Shown here one piece after another: positions 7,659-15,850 of a stretch of 40,022 nucleotides of DNA (position 1 is its first letter; every line of letters begins with the position of its first letter). The stretch covers positions 1-40,022 of the forward strand of contig JAFKGI010000062.1 of NCBI GenBank assembly GCA_017307785.1, written 5' to 3'. The position numbers were made by a program, and so were the translations under genes. The stretch is from Vulcanimicrobiota bacterium (GTDB taxonomy: Bacteria > Vulcanimicrobiota > Xenobia > Xenobiales > JADMJV01). Under the pieces are notes generated by a model that was not told the DNA's origin, made no database searches, and saw only the letters and a list, made by a program, of their open reading frames with translations.

Positions 7659-8357
7659 GTGAGCCGATTTGTCTTTTACCTGGGATTCTCGTTGAGCATC
7701 CTGTCGCTGCTGTGTTTTGGCGACATTGGCGAAGACATGACCGACGACGGCTGGGCCGATCTGGAACGGACTTTTTCCGATCCCATCCGAGCCCTGCGCA
7801 GTCCGGTCTTGAACCGGGTGATGCGCAGTCTGACCTGGCTGGGCAGCTTCTGGTGCCTGGCGGCGCTGGTGCTGGTGGTCTTACTCTGGCCCGGCTCCCG
7901 CTTTGGGGTGCGTGACAAATCGGTCTTCCTGGGACTGGGAATCAGCGAAGGTTTGCTCAACGGCGGTCTCAAGGCCTGGTTCGGACGACCGCGACCGGGC
8001 GAGGACTACGCCCCCATGGTGGAGGAGAAATATTTCAGCTTTCCCTCGGGCCATTCGATGGGAAGCCTGTGTGTCTACGGCTTTCTGGCCTATCTACTGT
8101 GCCGGCGCTATCCGCGCTGGCGCTGGCCGGTGCGAATGGCCACGATGCTCTTGATCGCGACGGTGGGATTGAGTCGGATTTACCTGGCCGCCCACTACCC
8201 CGGAGACGTAGTGGGCGGCTTTGCGGCCGGAATTCCTTGTCTATTCCTGGCGATGGTGGTCCACCAGGGATTAATCCTTACAGGAAAGGGCCAGTCCGAT
8301 GTTGAGGCCGACGTAAGCGCCGGTGAGGGCTCCGACGAGCATGAAGGGAACGGGTGA
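7659..8357 (+). CDS. PAP2-family membrane phosphatase
   Basis: PAP2 enzymes remove phosphate from lipid phosphates such as undecaprenyl pyrophosphate or phosphatidic acid at the outer face of the membrane. The three catalytic motifs are present: KAWFGRPRP (near residue 104), FPSGHSMG (near 128) and SRIYLAAHYPGD (near 171), between five or six hydrophobic helices. GTG 7659 begins with the first helix (VSRFVFYLGFSLSILSLLCF); an ATG at 7611 is an alternative. The last 28 residues (after VVHQGLILTGK) are hydrophilic, acidic and antisense to the 3' end of the next gene, so they are probably a recent read-through extension. Its position next to a class A PBP fits lipid carrier recycling, which is inference. 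Confidence 0.88.
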   Translation: MSRFVFYLGFSLSILSLLCFGDIGEDMTDDGWADLERTFSDPIRALRSPVLNRVMRSLTWLGSFWCLAALVLVVLLWPGSRFGVRDKSVFLGLGISEGLLNGGLKAWFGRPRPGEDYAPMVEEKYFSFPSGHSMGSLCVYGFLAYLLCRRYPRWRWPVRMATMLLIATVGLSRIYLAAHYPGDVVGGFAAGIPCLFLAMVVHQGLILTGKGQSDVEADVSAGEGSDEHEGNG

Positions 8358-8582
8358 GATGCTGGCGGCGTTACCTGCCAGGACGCCCAGGCTGACGCCA
8401 CCGGCCACGCCGGCCGCCACTCCGCTGCCGACCAGGGCCCAGTTGGGCGTGTAGTTGTTGGGGTTGGGGTTCATGCCCCAGTCCTGGTCGTCGTTGTTGG
8501 GCTTGTCTTCGTTGTTGAACTGGAAGGGAAGCTGGGTCTTGATTTGAGGTTGGTTGAAACGGGGAAAACTCTGGATCTGCAT
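8271..8582 (-). CDS. Small glycine-zipper protein
   Basis: The 103-residue protein has a polar Gln/Asn/Pro-rich N-terminal half (MQIQSFPRFNQPQIKTQLPF) with no Sec signal. The C-terminal half is a hydrophobic glycine-zipper hairpin (VGSGVAAGVAGGVSLGVLAG, then ALTGAYVGLNIGLAL). AGGAG stands seven bases before the ATG. The arrangement matches the plus-strand protein at 10794, which shares the M-Q-I start and a similar Gly/Ala helical pair, so the two are likely paralogues flanking the PBP gene. Glycine zippers pack in membranes or pores; no function is known here. The 3' end overlaps the PAP2 gene antisense by 87 bases. Confidence 0.75.
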   Translation of the reverse strand: MQIQSFPRFNQPQIKTQLPFQFNNEDKPNNDDQDWGMNPNPNNYTPNWALVGSGVAAGVAGGVSLGVLAGNAASISPVPFMLVGALTGAYVGLNIGLALSCKD

Positions 8583-8624
8583 GGTCGCTCCTTGTATATG
8601 TGTAAGGCCAATCTATAGGTGCCG

Positions 8625-10697
8625 ATGATCGCGTTTGTGAGAAGGCTGTTAACTGCTCGCTGGCTTTGGAACATCGTGCTGCTGGTGGTGCCGCTGGGCG
8701 GACTGGCGGTGCTTTTTCTGCTGATGCAACTGTCGCTGGGCTTGCCGGACGTGGACGGCCTCAAGACTTTCGGGACCTCTCAGACCACCCGTGTGTTGGC
8801 CCGCGATGGCCAGGTGGTGGCCACACTCTTTGTGGAAAAGCGCACCCCGGTGGTGTTGGCCAAGGTGTCGCCCTGGCTGATCAAGGCCCTGCTGGCGGTG
8901 GAGGACAGTCGATTTTATCAGCACGGCGGAGTGGACTGGTGGGGCGTTGGACGCGCTTTCTTTGCCAATACTGTGCTGGGGCGGGTCGATCAGGGAGCCA
9001 GTACGCTGACCATGCAGTTGGCGCGCAACCGCTTTTTAACCCAGGACCTGAGCTACCGGCGCAAGATACGCGAGATGATGCTGGCCCGACGCATCGAGGG
9101 GCAGTTCTCCAAGGACCAGATTCTGGAACTGTATTTGAACAACGTCTACTTCGGTAGCGGGGCCTATGGCGTGGGGGCGGCGGCGCGGCTGTATTTCGGA
9201 CGTGGGGCCGGGGATTTGAGCGTGGCCCAGGCGGCGCTGCTGGCCGGATTGGTGCAGGCGCCTTCGAGTCTGTCCCCGCTGGTGGACGCTCCGGCCGCCC
9301 TGAAGCGGATGAAAACGGTGCTGCAGCGCATGCGCGATACCGAGGTGATTTCGGCGGACGAGTATGACAAGGCGTTGCTCGAGGCCGGTCGTTTTCGCTT
9401 CAAGGCCCACGGCTCGGCGGTGGAGCCGCTGCTCAAGCATCCGTACTTTACGACCTACGTGATCGCCCAGTTGGCCCGGGAATTTTCCGAGGAAGAGCTG
9501 TATCGAGGCGGGTTGACCGTGAGCACGACCCTGGACGTTCGTCTGCAACGCATGGCCGAAGCCGAGCTGGCTTCGACGATGGCGGAGTATGGTCCAGGGG
9601 TGAATGCGGACAACGCGGCGCTGGTGTTGATCGAGAATTCCAGCGGGGCGGTGCGAGCCATGGTCGGGGGGCGGGGCTGGAGCAAGAAGAGCCAGTTCAA
9701 TCGCGCCTGGCAGGCTCTGCGCCAGCCGGGCAGCAGCTTCAAGCCGTTTGTTTATACGGCTGCTCTGCGCTCGGGAATGACACCGGACAGTCTGGTGGAT
9801 GATTCACCGGTAACCTTCGGCAACTGGAGTCCGCGCAATGCGGATGGTTCTTTTCGTGGGCGGATTAGCTTGCGCCAGGCGTTGCGGGAGTCGCGCAATG
9901 TGGTCTCGGCTCGCCTGTGCAATCAGGTGGGGGCCGTCAAGGTGGTGGATCTGGCTCACGCTCTGGGAGTGCAGGAGAAGCTGGAGGCGCATCTGGCCAT
10001 TTCCCTGGGGGCCTGCGAGGTTTCGGTGTTGTCCATGGCTTCGGGCTACTCCTCGATTGCCGGCGGGGGTTATTATCATAAGGCCATTGCCATTACGCGC
10101 GTGGCGGGAATGGGGAGCAGCAAAGACTACCGCAAGGATCTGCTGCCCTTGCCGGTGATCACTCCCGAGGTGGCCTATCAAATGCTGGACATGATGATGG
10201 GGGTGGTGCGCGGCGGCACCGGCACGGCCGCCCAGATCTCGGGGGTGGACGTAGCCGGTAAGACGGGCACCACCGATGGTTCCCGCGATGCCTGGTTCGT
10301 GGGCTGCACGCCCGACTACACGCTGGCGGTGTGGGTGGGCAATGATGATCATTCGCCCATGTATGATGTCTATGGTGGCGGGCTGCCGGCCCGTTTGTGG
10401 CAGCGGGTGATGAGCCGGGTGCCGCAGGTGCATAAGCGCTTCGTGGCGCCGGCCGTGGCCGGGGGGCGTCGGGTGGAGCAGCCGGAGGTGTATGAGGCGC
10501 CCGCCGCGGTCGAGGTGACGCCCGCTCCCGAGCCCGAGGTGGTGGAGGAAGAGCCCTTGCCGCCGGTGATTCCCTGGGAGACGGCCACGCCCGAGCCGGC
10601 CCCCCCGGTGGTGGAGCCGGCTCCGGCCCCTTCGGTGGAGCCTGTCGAGACTCCGACTCCGGTGTTGGAGGAGACCCCGGATCAAGAAAACCTTTAG
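8625..10697 (+). CDS. Class A penicillin-binding protein (PBP1A-like)
   Basis: This bifunctional enzyme polymerises glycan strands and cross-links peptides in the wall. A membrane anchor (residues about 15-40) is followed by a GT51 domain with EDSRFYQHGGVD (near 91), GASTLTMQLARN, RRKIREMMLARRIE and LYLNNVYFGSGAYG. The transpeptidase domain has the nucleophile motif SSFK (near 368), SRN (near 421) and KTGT (near 545). The tail after about residue 620 is a Pro/Glu/Val-rich low-complexity region (APAPEPEVVEEEPLPP-like), common in PBP1 proteins. The start is GTG 8619 or ATG 8625; neither has a strong ribosome site. It is divergent from the small Gly-zipper gene and followed by a related one. Confidence 0.95.
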   Translation: MIAFVRRLLTARWLWNIVLLVVPLGGLAVLFLLMQLSLGLPDVDGLKTFGTSQTTRVLARDGQVVATLFVEKRTPVVLAKVSPWLIKALLAVEDSRFYQHGGVDWWGVGRAFFANTVLGRVDQGASTLTMQLARNRFLTQDLSYRRKIREMMLARRIEGQFSKDQILELYLNNVYFGSGAYGVGAAARLYFGRGAGDLSVAQAALLAGLVQAPSSLSPLVDAPAALKRMKTVLQRMRDTEVISADEYDKALLEAGRFRFKAHGSAVEPLLKHPYFTTYVIAQLAREFSEEELYRGGLTVSTTLDVRLQRMAEAELASTMAEYGPGVNADNAALVLIENSSGAVRAMVGGRGWSKKSQFNRAWQALRQPGSSFKPFVYTAALRSGMTPDSLVDDSPVTFGNWSPRNADGSFRGRISLRQALRESRNVVSARLCNQVGAVKVVDLAHALGVQEKLEAHLAISLGACEVSVLSMASGYSSIAGGGYYHKAIAITRVAGMGSSKDYRKDLLPLPVITPEVAYQMLDMMMGVVRGGTGTAAQISGVDVAGKTGTTDGSRDAWFVGCTPDYTLAVWVGNDDHSPMYDVYGGGLPARLWQRVMSRVPQVHKRFVAPAVAGGRRVEQPEVYEAPAAVEVTPAPEPEVVEEEPLPPVIPWETATPEPAPPVVEPAPAPSVEPVETPTPVLEETPDQENL

Positions 10698-10793
10698 GTG
10701 GATCGGGCCTGACCGGGCGTTCACGGGCTTGTAAGATCTGCGGGTTCGGGGGGCTTTATGCTGGGTGTATCACACGAACGGATACACATAGAT

Positions 10794-11120
10794 ATGCAGA
10801 TCTCTCGACTTCCCCAAGGCAATCTTCCTTTGCGCACTCTCGGGAACAAAGACCAGAAGCCCAGCACGCCTCCGCAGCAGGACGGCTTTCATCCTGGCCC
10901 CGATGCCGATCCTCTGACCCGCTGCGTCATGAAGGGCTTTGAGGTAGGCGGTTGGGCCGGTCTGGCCGGAGGCGTGGCCGCCGGTGTGGCCATTGGCGTG
11001 CGTCAGGCCAATCCCATCGTGGGTGCGGTAGTGGGCGGTGTGCTCGGCGCGATGTGCGGCCCGACCATCGGCGCCAGCTTGGGAGCCCTGGGTGGAGCCG
11101 CTGTCGGCGCTTTCCAGTAG
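10794..11120 (+). CDS. Small glycine-zipper protein, paralogue of the 8271-8582 product
   Basis: The 108-residue product has a polar, Pro/Gln-rich N-terminus (MQISRLPQGNLPLRTLGN) with no Sec signal and a long glycine-zipper region (GGWAGLAGGVAAGVAIGV, then GGVLGAMCGPTIGASLGALG). An ATG at 10758 in the same frame is less likely: it lies inside a possible -10 hexamer, TATGCT, and the MQI start at 10794 matches the paralogue upstream of the PBP gene. There is no clear Shine-Dalgarno for 10794. A strong intrinsic terminator follows 17 bases after the stop. The function is unknown; membrane insertion or pore packing is the usual property of such zippers. Confidence 0.75.
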   Translation: MQISRLPQGNLPLRTLGNKDQKPSTPPQQDGFHPGPDADPLTRCVMKGFEVGGWAGLAGGVAAGVAIGVRQANPIVGAVVGGVLGAMCGPTIGASLGALGGAAVGAFQ

Positions 11121-11137
11121 GACTTACTCTTCTCGGA

Positions 11138-11174
11138 ACGGCGTGGTCTGCGGACCGCGCCGTTTTTGTTTTTT
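11138..11174 (+). terminator. Intrinsic terminator after the Gly-zipper gene
   Basis: An 11-bp stem, ACGGCGTGGTC paired with GACCGCGCCGT (one G-U pair), is followed by TTTTTGTTTTTT. Confidence 0.9.
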
Positions 11175-11182
11175 GGGGGGGC

Positions 11183-11214
11183 GGTAAGTTTTACCGGGGC
11201 GCTGGTAAGGTTGG
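11183..11214 (+). repeat. Solo copy of the 50-bp repeat family
   Basis: The 32 bases starting GGTAAGTTTTACCGGGGCGC and ending near TGGTAAGGTTGGC are nearly identical to the last unit of the array at 37061-37370, differing by an extra G and about one substitution. The core GGTAA-GTT-TTACC is a small inverted repeat. It lies between two terminators of convergent genes. Confidence 0.8.
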
Positions 11215-11219
11215 CCAAA

Positions 11220-11262
11220 CAAAAAAGCCCCGGTTTCTTGGGAAACCGGGGCTTTTTGTTTT
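11220..11262. terminator. Bidirectional intrinsic terminator
   Basis: A perfect stem, AGCCCCGGTTTC with GAAACCGGGGCT around a short loop, is flanked by AAAAA on the left and TTTTTGTTTTTT on the right. It can terminate both the plus-strand transcript and the lysozyme gene, whose stop codon lies at its edge (11263-11265). Confidence 0.9.
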
Positions 11263-12042
11263 TTAGGAGGCCGCGGGCGGAACCGGCGGTTGGGTCGGAG
11301 GGGCGGGCGGCTGGGCGGGGGCGTTGCCGGGAAACTCGCCATACATGTAGTTGCCGTCGACTTTGCCGGTGATGCCGTCGACGCTGGCTTTGTCGGTGTA
11401 CTGCCAGGCCGTCATTTTGTCCCACGGTGCGGCGCTCGGGGGGTTGGCTTTGTCGCTGCCGCTGGAGTAGTTGGCCAGCCAGAGCGGATACTTGGTTAGC
11501 TCGGTGCAGTCGACTTTCTTGACCATGGCGCTATAGCTGTAGAACCAGGGCGTTTTGCCGGACTTCTCGGCCACGATGGACATGAACTTGGAAGCCCACT
11601 GTCCGAGCTGCTGCGGGGTGAGCTTGTTGCTGACTTCGAAGTCGAGCACGGGAAATTCGTTGGCGCTCATGGTCCCGACTTGCTTGAGGAAATTGTTGGC
11701 TTCCACGGTGGCGTCGGCGGCCATATCGGTGCCGTTGGGGCGAGCGAAGTGGTAGAAACCACACTTCATGCCGCGGTCGGACAGCGCCTTGCGGTGATCC
11801 GCGAAGCGGTCATCGACCCAGTCGCCGCCTTCGGTGACTTTGATGATAGCGGCGCCGCGACCGGAGTTCTTGTAGGCGTCCCAATCAATATCGTTCTGGT
11901 GGTGAGAAACGTCCACGAAATCGGGGCGGGTGGCCGCAATTTCCTCGTCGGTCGAGACATCGCCATCGGTGTAGGTGATGCCGGGGTGGTCGATGGGGCT
12001 GTGAATCTTTGGTAGAAGGTTGCTCGCTGCTTGTGTAATCAT
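11263..12042 (-). CDS. GH25 lysozyme-like muramidase without Sec signal
   Basis: GH25 enzymes cut the MurNAc-GlcNAc bond of peptidoglycan. The 259-residue protein shows the family landmarks: VDVSHHQNDIDW near residue 43, FAIIK-like AAIIKVTEGG, GFYHFARP, the catalytic LDFEV pair, and WLANY and WQYTDKASVDGI near the end. A Pro-rich tail (PAQPPAPPTQPPVPP) closes the protein. The N-terminus (MITQAASNLLPKIHSPIDHP) is polar and not a signal peptide, so export by Sec is not evident; a role inside, by lysis, or by another secretion route is open. The gene is divergent from the large permease gene and ends in a bidirectional terminator. Confidence 0.9.
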   Translation of the reverse strand: MITQAASNLLPKIHSPIDHPGITYTDGDVSTDEEIAATRPDFVDVSHHQNDIDWDAYKNSGRGAAIIKVTEGGDWVDDRFADHRKALSDRGMKCGFYHFARPNGTDMAADATVEANNFLKQVGTMSANEFPVLDFEVSNKLTPQQLGQWASKFMSIVAEKSGKTPWFYSYSAMVKKVDCTELTKYPLWLANYSSGSDKANPPSAAPWDKMTAWQYTDKASVDGITGKVDGNYMYGEFPGNAPAQPPAPPTQPPVPPAAS

Positions 12043-12161
12043 GTCTTGTCCAGTTTGCCAAAACGATCGCGTCCATGGGTTTTCATCATGTTACAAGCAC
12101 CCCAACTTTTTCAGGTTTCTTTCATCAGGAACTTTGGCGGCGAAGTCGAACTTGCTCAAAT

Positions 12162-14870
12162 ATGGCAACTCAGCGCTTTTGGGAAGATAGTCCGCTGGCA
12201 GCCCTCACTCGTGTCAGGGCACGCCGGCAACTGCAAGACTTGCCCGGGTGGCGATTCTGGCCACCCCTCGCGGCAACTCTCTCCTACGCAGCCTGGAACT
12301 GGCTGGAACCAACTCACTACACAGCTCTGCTGACCCTGACCTTCCTGGCCCTCTTCGTGGGTCTGCCCGCCTACTTGAATGGGCGGGACCTGGCGCATCT
12401 GCGCTCCCTCCGTCAGGGTCGCTGCTTGGAGGAAATGCTGGCCGTCGGCCTCACTCCTCAATCCGTAGCCGACACCCTGGCCTGGTCCAGCTGGAACGGT
12501 CTGGCTCGACTGGCCTCGTTAAGCTGGCTGGCGGCCGTGCTGCCGCTGTCCTCACACTGGGTCCCCTCCGTCTTTCTTGCCCTTCCGCTGGGCCTGGGAG
12601 TCATGGCTCTGACCGTCTACCTGAGGCAGGTGCTCTTGCTTCTGGCCGACGATCCGAGCCGATTGCTACGCCAGGGCCTGCGGGTTTACGGGCAGGCATG
12701 TTTGTGTCTGGCTCCGCCCGTCTGGGTGGCAGCTATGGTTGACTTCCCGGTGGGTGGGCTGCTGCTGCTGCTCGGCACCGGGCTGCTGCTCATCTGGGTG
12801 CGCCGTCGAGCGGTCGCTCTGTGGCGTCAGGATCTCGACCCGCACAAGTCGGCCCGCTCGGTCAGCTCCTCTTGGGGCAGCTGGCTAATCCCCTTCGTGA
12901 GCAATCCGATCTTGATTCGCGAACTGCGCAGCTCGCGCGGTCACAGTCTGTTCCTCTGGCTGTTTTTGCCTATGCTGGTGCTCGGCTCGGTGGGCCTGGC
13001 TCTGCCGCCGCTGGTGCAGCTGCTCGGTCCTGGCCTGGGCTTCTTCGCCCTGTGGATGGGCTGGCGTATGCTCAATCACGGGGTGCTGATCCAGCGTTCC
13101 CGCGAACTGGTGCAGAATGAGCGCCAGGGAGGCAGCTGGGAGCTGCTGGTGCAGGTCGGCATGGGCGGCCCGCAGTTCGTGCAGGGCTGGGCTCAGGCCA
13201 CCATGTTCCGCCATTTCGGCTGGATGCTGGCCGACCTTCTGGGTCTGCTGGTGCTGGCCGTTGGTGCTCCTCAGTGGATGCTTCCGGCCGAGATGGCCGG
13301 CTGGGCGCCTCTCTCGGCATTGAGCCTGTGGAGTCTGGGTCTGTTGATGGACTGGGCCGCCTTTATGGCGGGATTGGCCGGTCAGGCCCGTTCGCTGCTG
13401 CCCGCCTGGGCGGTGGCCACGGGCGTCGGCGAAGTCATGCTGGTGCTGGCCGGCGCGTCGGGCTGGGTGGATTCGTCTGGCCCTCTGCACACCTTTCTCT
13501 GGTCTCAGGGCCTGCCGGCCCTGGGAATGACCCTGGTGGCGGGTCTGGCGCTGGGTCAGTCCTATCGAGGACTCGGTCCGGCACTGGATCCGGTGCGAGG
13601 CGCCTCAGCTCCCGTTGCTCTGGACCTGTTGCCGCGTCGGGTGGCGCAGGTAACCTGGTGCGTCTGGTTGCTGACCACGCCCGCGCTGCAAGCCTGGCGC
13701 GCTCACGCTGGCTGGCTGACCGTGGCCGCGGTCCTGGCCGGCGGCGCCCTGGTCTGGGGCTGGTTGATGCAGCCTCTGGCCTGGGCGGTGGGCAACAACC
13801 TGCGCCTGCGTCGCGGAAATTGGCTGAGTCCCCTGGTCTGCGGTCAGGTCATCGCCTGGCTGAGCGCCGTTCCGGTGGTGCTGGCGGTGGAAGCCCGCAA
13901 TCTCTACTGGCTTTCGACCGGTTCGACCTGGTTCGAGATCGAGCAGACCGCTCCAGCTCACGACCTGGGGATCGCTCTGATGGTCGCCTCTGGGACCGCT
14001 CTGGCGGTGCAGATGCTGCGCAAGAGCGAGCAGGTAGAGGGGTCACGCACGGGTCTGCGGCTGGCAGCGCTGGGCGCGGCCGGGCTGTGCCTGGGCGGGA
14101 CCGCCGTAGCCAGTCTGAATCAGATCTATCCCACCCAACTGACGGTCGGCGAGCAGCGCTGGTGGAATTCCACTTCGCACTACCGCTCCCTGAGCATGGA
14201 GGAGTGGGACAACAAATACACGCTCTTTTTTGACGAACTGGGCGAGCATCGCTGGGTGAAGGCGGTCGACCTGGCCGTCGAGCTGGAGCGCGCTCGCTTC
14301 GACCTGCAGCTCCAGGGCTATACCGTGAGCGGTTCGCCGTTGACGGAGTTACTGGACACCCTGGGCACCGATACTCCCAGTGCCAAAGATGCTGAGCAGA
14401 TGGTTCAGCACCTGGAAGCGGCCCTGAAAGACCCGCAGGAACTGCTGGCCCAAGACGCCTCGATGCGTCGCGGTCTGGAGTCCTCGCAAGTCAAGCAGTG
14501 GTGGGGTCCGGCTCTGCAGGTGGCTCAGCTCCGTGAGTATCGGCGACGTAGCGGCCACCTGGAGTCGGCTCCGCCGGCCTGGGTAAGCCACCATCCGGCG
14601 TTCTACCCGAATATCTACGCCGATGTCAGTCAGATGCAGGCGGAGATGGCCGTGCTCAACCACCGGTTGCGGATGCTTCTGGGGGACAAGGAATGGCCGA
14701 GCTTCTTCATGGTATCGCCCAGTCAGGTGATGCTGGTAACCAAGGACGGCGGAGGCTGTGTCGACTACTGGCTGGCGCGCGCGGGCGAGTCGCCGGTGAC
14801 GATCGAGCTGGCCAATGGCCGTAAGCGCCAGGTGCCGGCTGTGCACGTGGCCAGCGTCCTCTCTCGCTAG
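12162..14870 (+). CDS. Large polytopic membrane protein, ABC-2 permease-like
   Basis: The 902-residue product (from ATG 12162; the frame is open from 12075) has about sixteen hydrophobic helices in two blocks. The motif NPILIRELRSSRG near residue 247 is typical of ABC-2-type permease subunits, where it marks the start of the permease fold. A C-terminal region of about 220 residues after the last helix is soluble and rich in Trp, Glu and Gln, and I do not recognise it. No ATP-binding subunit is adjacent, which is unusual for an ABC transporter. The start lacks a ribosome site. The gene is followed by a UUCG-loop terminator. Substrate unknown; the permease assignment rests mainly on one motif and the topology. 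Confidence 0.7.
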   Translation: MATQRFWEDSPLAALTRVRARRQLQDLPGWRFWPPLAATLSYAAWNWLEPTHYTALLTLTFLALFVGLPAYLNGRDLAHLRSLRQGRCLEEMLAVGLTPQSVADTLAWSSWNGLARLASLSWLAAVLPLSSHWVPSVFLALPLGLGVMALTVYLRQVLLLLADDPSRLLRQGLRVYGQACLCLAPPVWVAAMVDFPVGGLLLLLGTGLLLIWVRRRAVALWRQDLDPHKSARSVSSSWGSWLIPFVSNPILIRELRSSRGHSLFLWLFLPMLVLGSVGLALPPLVQLLGPGLGFFALWMGWRMLNHGVLIQRSRELVQNERQGGSWELLVQVGMGGPQFVQGWAQATMFRHFGWMLADLLGLLVLAVGAPQWMLPAEMAGWAPLSALSLWSLGLLMDWAAFMAGLAGQARSLLPAWAVATGVGEVMLVLAGASGWVDSSGPLHTFLWSQGLPALGMTLVAGLALGQSYRGLGPALDPVRGASAPVALDLLPRRVAQVTWCVWLLTTPALQAWRAHAGWLTVAAVLAGGALVWGWLMQPLAWAVGNNLRLRRGNWLSPLVCGQVIAWLSAVPVVLAVEARNLYWLSTGSTWFEIEQTAPAHDLGIALMVASGTALAVQMLRKSEQVEGSRTGLRLAALGAAGLCLGGTAVASLNQIYPTQLTVGEQRWWNSTSHYRSLSMEEWDNKYTLFFDELGEHRWVKAVDLAVELERARFDLQLQGYTVSGSPLTELLDTLGTDTPSAKDAEQMVQHLEAALKDPQELLAQDASMRRGLESSQVKQWWGPALQVAQLREYRRRSGHLESAPPAWVSHHPAFYPNIYADVSQMQAEMAVLNHRLRMLLGDKEWPSFFMVSPSQVMLVTKDGGGCVDYWLARAGESPVTIELANGRKRQVPAVHVASVLSR

Positions 14871-14883
14871 GCTGCTCTTGAGG

Positions 14884-14915
14884 GGCCCCTCGCTTCGGCG
14901 GGGGGCTTCTTTTGT
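14884..14915 (+). terminator. Intrinsic terminator after the permease gene
   Basis: The stem GGCCCCTCGC/GCGGGGGGCT (with one G-U pair) is closed by a UUCG tetraloop and followed by TCTTTTGTTT. Confidence 0.85.
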
Positions 14916-14929
14916 TTGGGGCGGTCTTG

Positions 14930-15236
14930 CTGGGGCTGGAGGCGAGGTTCTGCCTCGGCTGGAGGCGGGCAGGGGCCGGGTGCTCGGCTGGAGAGGGGGT
15001 TTTGCCTCGCCTGGGGGCGGGCAGGGGCCGGGTGCCCGGCTGGGGGCGAGGTTTTGCCTCGGCTGGAGGCGGGCAGGGCCTGGGTGCCCGGCTGGGGGCG
15101 AGGTTTTGCCTCGGCTGGAGGCGGGCAGGGGCCGGGTGCCCGGCTGGAGTGGGGGTTTTGCCTCGCCTGGGGACGGGCAGGGCCTGGGTGCCCGACTGGA
15201 GTGGGGGTTTTGCCTCGGCTGGAGGCGGGCAGGGCT
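14930..15236. repeat. Tandem array of a 52-bp GC-rich unit
   Basis: TGCCTCG recurs at 14951, 15003, 15055, 15107, 15159 and 15211, an exact period of 52 bases, for nearly six copies. Typical units hold two inverted repeats, GCCGGG-TG-CCCGGC and CGAGG-TTTTG-CCTCG. The period is not a multiple of three and all three plus frames are open, so the open frames here carry no coding signal. The array fills the space between the permease terminator and the promoter of the next gene. Confidence 0.9.
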
Positions 15237-15301
15237 GTTCGAGAAATCTAAAACAAGGTTGCCGAAACGGTACGGGAGTGGGTGGGGTTCGGTAAAAGAG
15301 A

Positions 15302-15320
15302 TGTGCTAGAATCCTGGAAT
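15302..15320 (+). promoter_or_regulatory. Extended -10 promoter, possibly leaderless transcript
   Basis: TGCTAGAAT (15304-15312) is an extended -10 box (TGn plus TAGAAT). Transcription should start about seven bases later, almost at the GTG start codon (15322). There is no convincing -35 box and no Shine-Dalgarno. Confidence 0.4.
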
Positions 15321-15321
15321 C

Positions 15322-15837
15322 GTGAAGATTCTCGGCAGTTCGTTAGCCCTGGCAATGGTCAGCGTGCCCCAGGCGGCCGCGGCCCCTCCGCCTCCCGCCG
15401 CGACGGCTCCGCTGGTGCCGCCCGAGGACCAGGTGGAATTGAGCGCGGGCGATCGGCTGGCGCAGGCGACTCTGGACGCAGCCGCCACTTTCAAGCCGAA
15501 GGGCAACGAGCGCTACTGCTACCGCTACGTCAAGATGGGCATGCGCACGGCCATGGGAGTTTCTTTGACGGGGGGCCACGCCTATCAAGCGGCGGCCCAG
15601 CTGGCCCACAGTCCGTGCTTCACGGAACTGGGGAAGCCGGTGCGCACGCTCAATCCGGAGGATCTGCCGCGAGGCACGGTGGTTGTCTGGTCGGCCCGCA
15701 AGAAGCACAGCTCCGGTCACATTTTCGTTTCCCTGGGCGACGGTCGCGAAGTGAGCGACCGCATTCGCAATATCAACCTGCGCTACGGCAGTGTCGCGCG
15801 GATCTTCGTTCCCAGTAACGACTGCGCTCAGCGATAA
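15322..15837 (+). CDS. Secreted Cys/His amidase-like protein
   Basis: The 171-residue protein starts with a signal peptide (GTG, MKILGSSLALAMVSVPQAAAA) and a short Pro/Ala linker. The mature part has RYCYRYVKMGM near residue 68 with a candidate nucleophile cysteine, LPRGTVVVWS, and SSGHIFVSLGDG with a candidate catalytic histidine. This Cys...His order and the P-x-G-x-V-V-V-W segment are typical of CHAP/NlpC-P60-type peptidoglycan amidases, though I cannot place it in one exact family. It probably acts on wall peptides in the periplasm. It may be leaderless. The convergent xdhC-like gene ends 13 bases away. Confidence 0.7.
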   Translation: MKILGSSLALAMVSVPQAAAAPPPPAATAPLVPPEDQVELSAGDRLAQATLDAAATFKPKGNERYCYRYVKMGMRTAMGVSLTGGHAYQAAAQLAHSPCFTELGKPVRTLNPEDLPRGTVVVWSARKKHSSGHIFVSLGDGREVSDRIRNINLRYGSVARIFVPSNDCAQR

Positions 15838-15850
15838 AGCTGGCGTTGGG

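Noticed and set aside
10758..10793. ATG 10758 as start of the Gly-zipper protein
   Set aside because: It lies within a possible -10 hexamer (TATGCT), and the paralogue shows that the conserved start is MQI at 10794.
14815..15309. Plus-strand open frames across the 52-bp array
   Set aside because: All three frames are open, the period is not a multiple of three, and no start is supported.
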